Origin: Limnohabitans sp.
GTDB taxonomy: Bacteria > Pseudomonadota > Gammaproteobacteria > Burkholderiales > Burkholderiaceae_C
DNA length: 16,686 nucleotides
Reading direction: 5' to 3'
Assembly (NCBI GenBank): GCA_018883305.1
Contig: VEQI01000030.1
Coordinates: 1 to 16,686 of the forward strand
Made by a program: the position numbers and the translations under genes. Of this stretch, positions 1 through 10,500 are shown one piece after another. The notes beneath the pieces were generated by a model. It was not told the DNA's origin, made no database searches, and saw only the letters and a program-made list of their open reading frames with translations. Numbering within the stretch: the stretch's first letter is position 1; each line of letters opens with the position of its first letter.

Positions 1-1546
1 GCGTCAGCGCGTTGGCTTCACTGATATAAGCGCTGCCCGAATTGGTGGTCAGCGTCAGCGTGTCCACGCTGATCTCCAGCGCATCGGTGGAAGTGCCCAC
101 CGAGCCCGCCGTGATGCTCAGCGTGCCCGCCGTGATGTCCAGCGCCGTGTCGCCGTCTGCCACAGCCACACCCGCCACCAGGGTCACTGCACCGGTGCCC
201 GCCGTGATCTGGTCCAGACTGAGGGTTCCCAACGTGGCCTCGTAGCGCACGGCGCCGTTGGTGGTGCTGCTCAGTGCGCCCGTGGCCATGGTGATGCTGT
301 TGCCAGCCTGCAGACTCATGGCCTTGGCCGCAGCAGTGATGCTCAAGTCACCCGCCGCCGTTTGTGTGATGTCATGGCCCGCCAGCAGACTGATGTCACC
401 GCCCGAGCTGCTCACCGAGGCCTGCACCGCGATGTCCGAAGCGCTGGCCGTGGCCTGCAGCAGCACGTTGCCCGTGCTGACCACCGCCACATCGGCGCTG
501 GTGCTGCCGCCCTTGAGCGTGATCGTGCCATCGGCCACCAGCGTCAAGGCCGACGCCGTGCCCTGGGTGCGCAGGTCTTCTTGCACCAGGGCGGTGGTGG
601 CCGCGCTGGCGCCGGCCGTGTCCACGCGTTGTGCCGTCACGCTCACCGACTCGATCGACACCGCGCCCGATTCGCTCAGGAACGTGCCGCCGTTCTTGGA
701 CAGGCTGGTGAGCTTGCCCACAGCCAACTCCAGGGCATTGCCCGACGTCGCGATGGACGTGCCCGCCGTCAGCAGCAGCGAGCTGGCTGTGATGTCCGTG
801 GCCGCGCTGTCGCTCAGGTCCAGGATGCCTGCACCCACGGCCAGGATCGCCACGCTGCCGCTGCCGGCTTGCAGCTCGCCCAGGGTGATGTCCCCGGTGC
901 CGGCTTCCATGCGAATGTTGCCGTTGGCGGTGGTCAGTTGTGCACCATCGGCCATGGTGATGGCGCGGGTGGCACGCACATCGATGGTCTTGGCCGTGGT
1001 GGCGGTCGCGACGTCACCTGCGGCCGCCTGGGTCACGTCGCGACCAGCCAGCAGGCTGATGTTGCCGCCCGTGCTGCTCACCGCGGCGTTAAGGACCAAG
1101 TCGCTGCTGCTTCCCGAGGCACTGAGCAAGAGGTTGCCACTGCTCAACACGGACACGCCATCGTTGCTGCTGCCAGCCTCCAGGGTGAGGGTGCCACCGG
1201 CTTGCAGGACCAGCACCAGGTTGGCGCTGGTGGTGCGCAGGTCTTCCCAGGTGCCGCCTTGAGCCGCCGAGGCGGTGGCGTCAACGGCGGCGATGCTGTT
1301 CAAACGGTTGACAGCCACGCTCACGTTGCTGATGTTCAGGGCATCGGTTTCTTGCACGAAGGCGCCGGTGGTGCCCACGCGCAGGGCCAGTGTGGCCACG
1401 CTGGTGTCCAGGGCATCCGTGATGGAGCCGATGGCGCCACCGGCTTGCACATACAGGCCCGAGGCGGTCACGTCGGCGTTGGCGTCTCCATCCAGCACGG
1501 CGCCAGTGGCGATCAGGGCGACGGCGTGGCCTGTGGCGGTGATGTT
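1..1546 (-). CDS. Continuation of the giant repeat protein in the shifted frame, open at the left edge
   Basis: Translating the minus strand from 1546 (AAC ATC ACC GCC ACA = NITAT) gives an uninterrupted frame of about 515 codons to the left edge. It carries exactly the repeat grammar of the gene upstream: GNLLLSASGSSSD, GGNISLLAGRDVTQ, ITMADGAQLTTANG, DGDTALDITAG and SGSAYISEANAL. It is therefore the same protein, displaced by one base. There is no start of its own and no ribosome-binding site, so it would be expressed only if the frame break is a sequencing error, is bypassed, or is removed by recombination. It contains two complete and one partial signature modules and has no cysteine. The natural C-terminus is beyond the left edge. 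Confidence 0.9.
27..152. repeat. 126-bp direct repeat, copy 1
   Basis: This stretch matches 1933-2058 at 125 of 126 positions (A at 41 against G at 1947), in direct orientation with an offset of 1,906 bp. On the minus strand it encodes DTALDITAGTLSITAG, VGTSTDALEISVD and TLTLTTNSGSAY within the last visible signature module. Other modules of the array match it only at protein level, so the pair is much younger than the rest of the array. Just outside the identity, the copies diverge: copy 2 carries four extra residues (SVSD) after DGD. Confidence 0.95.
1281..1283 (-). other. Premature TGA stop reached after the frameshift
   Basis: The plus strand reads tca at 1281-1283, giving TGA on the minus strand. 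It ends the upstream frame after about 89 out-of-frame residues. If the frame break is real, the translated product stops here and loses at least the 515 residues encoded to the left edge, with the C-terminus beyond. No terminator-like hairpin with a T-run was noticed after it, as expected for a stop that lies inside another gene segment. Confidence 0.9.
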
Positions 1547-4500
1547 GCAGGGCGATGTCCGCGCCCGCTTTGAGCTGCACATCCAGGCCGGCCGTGATGG
1601 CGCGCTCGGTACGCTGGCTGCCTGTGCCCGAGTTCATGGTGATGTTGTTGCCCGCTTGCAGATCCACGCTGCCTGCAGTCACGGTGATGTCACCGCCCGT
1701 GGCCAGGGTGAGGTTGCGGCCCGCCAGCACCGTGAGGTGACCCGTGGTGCTGCCCATGGACGCATTGGCCACGACATCGCTGCTGGTACCCGAGGCATTC
1801 AGGTAAAGGTTGCCCACGGCACTGACGCCAGCACTGGTGCCTGCATTCACCGTGATGCTGCCCGAGGCCGTCAGTGCCAGAGCGCCAGCAGAGCTCACCA
1901 GTCCCAGGCCCAGACTGCTGGATTCGGTGAGGTAAGCGCTGCCCGAGTTGGTGGTCAGCGTCAGCGTGTCCACGCTGATCTCCAGCGCATCGGTGGAAGT
2001 GCCCACCGAGCCCGCCGTGATGCTCAGCGTGCCCGCCGTGATGTCCAGCGCCGTGTCGGACACCGAATCGCCGTCCAGGACCTGGTCCGCGACATTGAGG
2101 GTCACGGCTTGGCCCGTGCCGGCATTGGTGGCATTCAGGCTTTGCAGCGTGAGGTCATTCCCCGTGCCGGTGACAGTCAGTGTGACGGCACCGGTGGCCG
2201 TGATGGTCGGCGCTGTCAGGCTGCCTGCGGCACTCAGTTGCAATACGCCGCGAACGTTGGCATTGCTCAGGGTGAGGGCGCCGGTTTGTTGAACATATGC
2301 CCCGCCGCTGCCCACATCCATGTCCATGGTGCTGGCTTGCGTATTCAGGGCTGCGCTGGCCGTGCCCACCGATCCGCTGTTGGCTGTGAGCAGATGCAGA
2401 GTTTGAGCCTGTACCAGGCCGCTGCCAGTGGCCAGGATGGACCCAGCAGTGGCGGTGAGTGTCACCTCGGCCGTGCTGGCATGGATGGTATCGACGGAGA
2501 GTGCGCCGGTGTCATTGATGATTCGCACGGCGCCCAGGGCGTCAATGCCGGTGTGATCGACACCCATGGCATTCACACGACCCACGGTCAAGGCATTCGA
2601 TTCACGGATGTACACACCACCCGAACCGGCGTCCACAGACAGTGTGTCAACCTGGATTTCCAGTTCATCGCCTGCGCTGCCCACACCTTGAGTGGCTGCC
2701 GTATGGATGTGCAGGCCTTGTGCAATCACATCCACGTTGGCGTCACCATCCACCAATTGGGCGCCCACGTCCAGCACGACGCTACCAGCGGTGGCGGTGA
2801 TTTGTGACAAGCTGAGGTCATGACCCGCATGCAGCAGGGCGCCACCTGTGGCACTGAGGTTGGCATTCATCACCAGGTCACCGCCAGTGGAAACACTCAC
2901 GGTGGATTGACCCGAGATGGCATTGGCGATGATGACATCGTTGCCCAGGGTGTTGGTGTTGGTCCAGACCACTGCACCGGTGCTGGTCAGTCCGCTTTGA
3001 GCCGCAACGCTCGGTGCCGTGGTCGTCGTTCCACTCAGGTCAATGCGTGAGGCGGACGTGGCGGACGTCGTGCCCAGGGTCACATCGCCCACCGTGTTCA
3101 CATAGGCCCCCGAAGCACCCGCATTGATGGAGAACAGGGGGGTATTGAGTTCCAGGGCATTGGTCTGTTGCCCCAGCCCAGCGGCTTGCATGCTCAGCTG
3201 CTGGGTGACGATGTTGGCGGTGGTGGCGCTGGCTGCCTGCGCATCGCTGATCACGCCGGTGGCGATCAGGCCCACCTGGTTGGCCTCAACCCGGGCCAGC
3301 GACATGTCGCCAGCCGATTGCAGTCGGGCGGTGGCTGCTGCCTGAACCGTGGCGCCATTTTGCATGCTCAGTCCAGCGCTGCCAGCCAACAAGTCCACAC
3401 TGGCACCCGTTGCCAGGGCGGTGACCGTGGCAGTGCCGCCCAGGCTGAGGGTGGCACCGGCCAGGGCACTGAGACTCCCGGTGGTGGTGCTGAGGTTGCC
3501 CTGGATACTGAGGTTGCCCAGTGACTCCACGCGCACGTTGCCGCTGGCGGACACCCCAGAAGCCAGAGTCAGGGTGTGGGTGGCACGACTGCCGGCCTTG
3601 ATCACCAGGTTGCCGCCAATGATTTGCGTACTGGCAGCCACGGTGACGTTGTTGTCACTGCTGGCACCCAGTGCATCGACCTGCGCCCAGGTGAAGTTGG
3701 CGAGCCCACCGATTTGAAGCGCATCTGACTCATTGAGATATGCACTGCCGGCGGAGGTTTGAAGAACGATCATCGCGGCTTCGGACTCCAGTGCATGGCC
3801 TGCCGAGCCAATGGTGGTACCGGCCACCAATTGGAATTGGCCGCCCACCAGATTGCTCTCGGGACTGGTGGCGCTGTCGTCGTCTTGCGCATCCACGATG
3901 GCGCCTGACGCCTGGATCAGTGCTGTGCCGGTGCTGCCTGTTTTGAGAATACCGACAGAGACGTTGGCTGCCTGCGCCTGCAACACGATCTCGCCGTTGT
4001 TGGTGATGACTTGCGCATCGCTTTGCATCACGATCTCGGTTGCCGCCAACAGAGAAACCGTGCGACCCAAACCCTCCGCCTTGAGGGTGGGCGCGTAATT
4101 GGTGACAGAGGCATCGGCGACGTCGATACGCGCTGCCGAAGCCAGACGGATATTGCCGCCAGCGGAGGTCATGTCTGACTGGATCAGCAAGCCCTTGGCG
4201 GTGGTCAAGGTCTGCAGCAGGATGTTTCCGCTGGCCACCACAGGGCCCGAGACCGTGATGGCACCGGTACGCGATACCAGGATCAGTGCACCGCTGGGAT
4301 CGGCATCATTGGCTGGTGCGGTGGCCGTGATGTCCACAGAGTTGCCACCCGTGCCGTGGCTTCCACTGATAGACAGGTCATCACGCTCACTGAGGTAGAC
4401 CGCGCCCGAGCCGGCGTTGGACAAGGCCAGTGTCGCCACCTGCGTCATCAGGGAGGCGCTGGACTGGCCAATGCCCGCGCCTGCGCGCAGCACGGCGCTG

Positions 4501-7500
4501 CCGGTTTTCACAATCAGGTTTTCATCCGACGTATCGTTGCCGGCATCGTTCGCCAGTGAGCCCGTCAGGCCATCACGGATCCAGCCGGACGTGGCTTCCA
4601 GCACCACACCGCTGTCAGCCTCGATGCGACTGAGCGTCAGGTTGCGACCGGCTGTCACGTTGACAGCGCCCGTGTGACTGCTGCCCAACGCTAACAGGGC
4701 GCGACCGCTGTTTTGTGTCACATCACGGTGTGCGCTCAAATTGATGAAGCCGTCAGTGCGCAACGTGGCATTGAGTGTCAAGTCCGTACCGGCGGCGTCC
4801 ACGGTGATCAGGCCATTGGTGTTGGTGACATTGGCGCCGATCTGGACATCGCCCGTGGAGGTCATCGTGATCGCCCCTCCATTGGCTTGCACCACGCCCA
4901 GCGTCTGCAGGCTACCCGTGGTGCCCAGTGCGTTGAGTCCAACAGTGCCCGCACCTGCGTGGGAGATCGTGCCACCGGACAACACCTTCAGCAGGCCGTT
5001 GGTGGTGTTGATGGAAACCGCGCCTGCACCTTGCTGACTGATGGATTGAACGTCCAACTCACCGCCGCTGGCCAGTTCGGTCAGGGTCAGGTTGCCAGAG
5101 GTGGTGTTGGTGGCGGTGACGGTGCCCACATCGAGGAAGCGCAGGTCGGTGCCCGTGGCGGAGCGGACCGTCAGATGATCGGCACGCAGGGGTTCACTGG
5201 CCACACGGTCATCCAGGGCGGCCACCGCATTGGATTGCAGGATCAGGCCCTGTGCGGAATACAGGCTGACATCCTTCAGGGTATTGACGCCGGCTTGGAC
5301 CTTGTTCTGAATATTGATGTTATTGATCGCATCCAGGGAGATGTTGCCATCCACCAGGAACGCGAAGTCGCTGCTGGCGGCAATGTCCATGACAGTGATG
5401 CTGCCGCCGTAAATTTCCAGGTTGCTCCAGAACAAGGGCGAGGTGGTGGAGGCAAACGCACCCACACGCACTTCACCGGACTCGGCCGCAGCGTGGCTGC
5501 CGCTGACACGGCCAATGACAATCTTGCCAAAACCGGCACTCAGGGCCGCCATGTCGGTGGTGTCAATGTTCAGTCGAGCCGGATCGCTGTAAGGCGGGTC
5601 ACCCACTTCATACGCCAGGTTTGCGGTGGCCGAACGCATGGTCAAGGTGCCACCGTTGCTCAACACCGATTGGGCGCCACCGCGGAAATCAATCTCGTCG
5701 GCTTCAATGGTGATGTTGCCACCAACACTGGCTGCCGATTGCACGATCAACCCACCATCAAAAATCACCTGCGAGGCGCCCGTGATATTGAGGTTGCCTC
5801 CGGTGATGCGCACCGTGTTGGCAAAGTGAACGACGCCGCTGGCAGCAATGTTGAGGTCACCGTTGAGCACCACTTCACCGTTGAAGGTGACATCGTCCGG
5901 CAGGTTGTAAACCCCCGTGTTGACCTGAATACCTTGAATGTTCAGGCCTTCCAGGGGGTCAGCAGTCTGGCCGGGCTCAGGGAAGCCCACTCGGCCGGCA
6001 ATCACCACGTTGCCCGGCGCCTTGAGGGTGAGGGTGTCGTTACCGGCTTGACCATTGCCGTTGATGATGTGCCAGCTTTGACCACCCAGCACCATGTCGC
6101 CATTGCCGTCGGAGCCGGCGACAGCCGTCACGTTGGCCGTGATGATGAGGGAGTCGTCAATGAACAGCGTATCAGTGGCCGTGACAGTGGCGTTGCCATC
6201 CCAGTAGGTGGTGAAGCCGGAGCCCTTGATGCGCAGGTTACCCGTGACAGAGACCGACTGGTTCAGCTTGATCTCTCCGCCGACCACCGGGTTATTGATA
6301 TTCACGTCGTCTTTGAAGACGATGTCGGTCGTGCTGGTGTTGGTGGTGGAGCCAAAAATCAGCTGGTTGCCACTGAAGTTGCTGCCGATGTTGATGGTGT
6401 TAAAGCCCGGCTGCAACAGTGTCAGTTCAGCTGTGTCAACGGTGTAGTTGCCATTTGTGGATGTGGAGCCACCGAACACCACATTGCCTGCTGTGTTCAT
6501 GTTCACCAGATTCAGGTCGCCATCCGCACTGCGAATGGCAGCGCAGATATCCACGTCATAGGCATGCAGGCTCACCGTTTGCCCGGATGCATCCAGTGCG
6601 CCGCAAATCTCTTGAATGCCGCCCAAGCTGCTCAACAGCGTCTGGCCGGCCTTGGAGCCGCCATTGGCGCCCGTGGTTTGCTCAACCTCGATGGAGCCAG
6701 TCGAGATCATGCGCAAGGCTTCGCGCTCGCTGCTGGCGGCGTTCAGCATCACAGCATCCACCACGACCGAGCCGGGGGAGACATCAAAACCAGTGGCTGC
6801 TGCACCCACTTGGTGGCCCACATTGATTTGCAGCGTGCCACGACGTTGTGTCTCATCGGAAGAGTCATGCCCCAGCGTCTGAAGGAATGCCCCGCCCGCA
6901 GAACGCAAGATGGTGTTGTTGGGCAAGTGCAGTGTCGACAGATAAGTTGGCAGGTTGGCCACCTTGATCTCACCAGTCAGTTCGTTCGAGGTGAAATAGC
7001 CGCGCGCCATCAGCCACTGAATTTCCGGATCGAAGGCGTAGCCAGCACCAGAGGGCACAGCCAGCCATCCATCCATGCGCCAGCGGTTAGCCACAGCATC
7101 AAACACCACATCCTTGGCGTTGATCACATTGCCCTTGGGTGTCTTGATGACGATGTCACCATATACGGCGTTGCCCGACAGGGTGTTGCCTGCATCCGGA
7201 TTGGTGGCGCCTACGCGCACACCAGCAGCCAGCACCAAATCACCACCATCAGCCGTCAAGTAGACGCTACCACCTGCCGTGGTGATGTCCGAGTTCAGAC
7301 GGATGCCGCTGGTAGTGCCACCTGCATAAAGCGTCACCGATCCGGTAGTGGCTGTCACGCCGTTGTTGTTGACCAGAATATTCCCAGCGGTGGTGGTCAC
7401 GCTCACGCCACCGCTGGCTTGTTGATTCAGACGGAGAATTTCCAGTGATCCTGCCTCGACCAGGCCGATTTCACCCGAAGTGGTGTTGATCACATCCAGT

Positions 7501-10500
7501 CGGCTGACATCAATTTCAATCGGATTGGCCAAGGTGCCAATGCCACCATGAGCGCGTATGTAGAGCGTGGCATTTTGCGCAATGATGTCAATGCTGCCTT
7601 CAGCCGCATCGATGATGGCGCCTGAGGTGATGCTCAGGTCGGCGCTGTTGGTGGAACGCAGTTTACCCAGCGTGATCTGATCCGCCGCCGTGATTTGCAG
7701 GGTGCCGCTGCCAGCGTTAACTTCGGTCTCGCCAGTCATCACCAGAGTGCCGCCGCTGGTGATGGAGATGTTGCCACTGGTACTGGTGACATCGCCCGAG
7801 ACACCCATGCTGAAGTTGCCTGCCGAGATCAGGGTGATGTCGCCGGAGACACTGCGCAGCGCTTGCGACAGAGTCAGTGTGCCGCTGGTGGTCTGGAGGT
7901 AAATGGTGTTAGTGCCAGAAACGGTGCCTGGCGCTTCCATGGCCAGATTACCACCCGTACGGATGTAGATGGAGCCGCCGTTGGTGCTGGTGAGCTTGTT
8001 CACGGTCAGCGCATCGGCTTCGTAGACCGTGATGCCATCGGCAGCCGTGATACTCAGCGTGTCCATCTCCACGGTGCTGGTGGCGGAGCCCAAGGTGATC
8101 GAACCACCTGTTGCATTGAGCACCACATCTGTGGAGCCCGACAGACTACGAATGCTGATGTTGCCGGTCTTGGAGGTGATGGTGACGTTGCCCGCCAGGC
8201 CCGTGATGTCACCAATGATGATGTTGCCATCAGCCACGATAGAAACATTGCCACCGTCCAGAATGTTCAGGCTGCTGAGGTTCAGGCTGCCTGTCTGCAT
8301 GACTGTCAGGTTCCCCTTGCGGGTCATATTGACGCTTAGATTCTGGACATCCGTGGTGAGACTGAGGTCGTCACCCACGGTGATGCTGAGGTCTTGCGCG
8401 GTCACTTTGCCGCCTAGCGTGATGCCGCCGGTCGCCGTCAACTGCACCGTGCCGCCCGTCTGAGGATCGCGCCCGACATTGATGGCGGAGACTACCACCA
8501 GATCGCTTTGGGTTGGGTATACATCATCCGCACCCGCGCGCAGGTTGATCAATTCACTCTGATAAGGCGTGGTGGGTAGGGATACCACGGTCAAACTGCC
8601 ATTTGCCGCCAGACCAAAACTGCCGGGTGAGCGATCCGGCATGATCAACACGTAGTCGCCGCTGACGGGCAGGGGGTTGGCGGGGCTGCCCACTGCATTG
8701 TCCACAGCGCTGGCAGAGGCCGTGAATGCCGTGTTGGCGGAAGTGGCGGTCAAGGTCAGGGTTTGGGTCGCCGTGGCGGTTGCCGTCACCAAGCCGGAGC
8801 CCAGCAATTTGTAGGACAAGGCGCTCAGGATGGCCGACCAGCTTTGGCCCACGACGATGCTGTTGACCGTGTCGCCCACCTTGACGGCATATTTGGTGCC
8901 GTTGAGTGTCACGGTGTATTCCACACCATTGGCAGGTGTGCTGGTACCAGGAATTTGTAGGGTGGAAACCTGAGTGGCCGACGTTCCAGCAGTGGTGGTT
9001 GTGCTGACAGATGAACTGAGGGACGTGGTCTGATTCACCAGGCTGGAGATGCCCACGCCAGACACGGCGAAAGCCTGGTTGAAATTCGCTGCCGTCAGGG
9101 TGATCTTGCGGTTAGTGACGTCAGCGCTGGCAATGACATGGTTGTTGACGGTGTCGGCATTGATGTCGGTCACCATCGATTGCAGAAGATTGGCCCAATC
9201 CATGGTGGCCAAAGAGTTGGTGTTGACCGAATAGGTCAGCGCCGTTCCGCTGGCGGGGGTGATGGTCAGGGCCGCGCGCATGTTGGCAGCCAAGGTGATG
9301 TTGCCGTATTGCAGCGAGCTGATTTGCTTGGCCGCACTGGGCATGGTGGTGGGAACGGCACCGTTATCGCTGACCAGGCTGCTGGACGAGTACACCAGAC
9401 CGCCAACGGTGACAAATTGGTTATTGCTCTTGCCGGTGAGTGAAAGCTGCAGGTCGGTGGTATTCGCACTGGCTGTGAAGAGACTGTTGATGTCCGCGTT
9501 GATCAGAGATTCGAACTTCTGCAACACCTCTGCATTCGTTCGAACCTTGTCCGCATAGCTGGCCAGGCCCAGGAGTTTGTAGTTGCTGGTGCCCGATTTG
9601 CTGACTGTCAACTTGCGGGCAGTGTCATCAATGGTGACGGTGAAACCGGCTGTTGTCAGCGTCGATTGCAGTCCAGTGAGTACCGCATTCCAGGTGTTGG
9701 TGGCCGTGACGGTGTAGCTCGCGGTTTGAGTTTGTGCAGTGCCTGAGGTGTAACCCAAGGAGAGGTTGATGACCTGACCTTGCGTCAAGGGGAAGTTATC
9801 CAAGATCACCTCTGCCCCGTCGCTGCCTACGGCGGTGAGTTGCGCAGGCAATACATAACTGGTGGCCAGGAATTTTGCATTATTGGCCGTGCCTGTGAAC
9901 ACCAATTTGTTTCCATTGACAACGGCATTCGCGAATTTGCCTGATTGCGCATTGATCAATGTGGCCAAATTAGAGAGCACAGTGGACATCGAGTTGCCCG
10001 CGACCGCTTTGTAATCGTAGCTGTACTCGGTGTAAGACGTTCCATTGACGGCATACATGAACACACGATAGGTGTAGTCGGTGTCTACGGAGCTGCCGAA
10101 ATCAATTTCCTCGATCTGCGGCAGGCTGGCGGCGGGCTGTTGTGTGACCAGGTAGACCGGTTGAGCGGTGGGGTAGCTGGTGCGATAGCCGGCATCCACC
10201 GTGTAGGTGGTGGTATTTCCAGTGGCATTTTGCAGAACCAGGCTGTACGTGTCTCCGGACACCGGCGAACGTGCAGAAGACAGTCCAACCATGGATTGCT
10301 GTGCCACAGCGCTCGCAGTCTTCACCAGAGGATCAGACCCGACAGAGGGGATCACACCAGTGGGATCCACCCCAACGGCGTCTACCGTGAACATGGAGTT
10401 GGCATCCGTGGATGTGAGTACCAGCTGGTAGGTACCCGCATTGACGGTCACTGAAATGGACTCGCTCAGTTCAATCTGCCGCTTGAATTCGCCCAGCAGG

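Larger units (their letters stand above)
1..1814 (-). repeat. Tandem supermodules of 666-676 bp
   Basis: Three successive supermodules begin at 1814 (GNLYLNASGTSSD), 1138 (GNLLLSASGSSSD) and 472 (GNVLLQATASASD). Each continues with [ST][ST]xGxxxxLAGxDxT, then xITMxxG, then a strand pair ending near D[GS]D, then the signature module. The second and third are the closest: VSSTGGNISLLAGRDVTQ against VSSSGGDISLLAGHDITQ. Spacings are 676 and 666 bp. The second is an exact multiple of three; the first is one base over, which places the frame break in the first supermodule independently of the translation. The third runs off the left edge. Confidence 0.75.
1..4600 (-). repeat. Array of signature modules (DGD...IGxxxxALE...VDTL...SGxAYLxES)
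   Basis: Nine related modules can be placed, at approximately 4583-4366, 3908-3706, 3260-3072, 2766-2576, 2444-2264, 2085-1900, 1505-1325, 830-640 and 170-1 (partial). Each reads, with variation: G-x-[IV]-x-D-[GA]-[DQ], then a strand, then A-[GTS]-x-[IVL]-G-x-x-x-x-A-L-E-[IL], then V-x-[TL]-L-x-[IVL]-x-x-x-x-S-G-x-[AV]-Y-[LIV]-x-E-[ST]-x-x-L. Examples are LVDGDANVDV, VGSAGDELEIQVDTLSV and SGGVYIRESNALTVG. The last two modules are in the shifted frame and the 1505-1325 module starts just after the break. Plain FHA-like strands fill the intervals. The acidic DGD stretch might bind calcium (inference). Confidence 0.75.

Noticed and set aside
1281..1547. Arg/His-rich C-terminal tail as a genuine basic domain
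   Set aside because: It begins exactly at the frame break, and the neighbouring frame over the same bases encodes normal repeat sequence.
1541..1556. Programmed ribosomal frameshift
   Set aside because: No slippery heptamer, homopolymer or obvious downstream pseudoknot is seen; the sequence is an ordinary CTGCAACATCACC on the minus strand.
1..4600. CRISPR array or tandem minisatellite
   Set aside because: The periodicity is that of coding modules with diverged DNA and intact reading frame; there are no short identical repeats with unique spacers.
6030..6070. RTX-type calcium nonapeptide (GNGQAGNDTLTL)
   Set aside because: Only one isolated, imperfect copy; RTX repeats occur in tandem.
4713..7448. 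Very long plus-strand open frame (911 codons), with others such as 1275-2807 and 362-1573
   Set aside because: They lie opposite the giant gene. Their His/Gln/Gly/Arg-rich or Val/Ser/Pro-rich translations follow from its codon bias (frequent GGC, ACC, CTG and GCC). They show no domain or coherent start signal, and several overlap each other.
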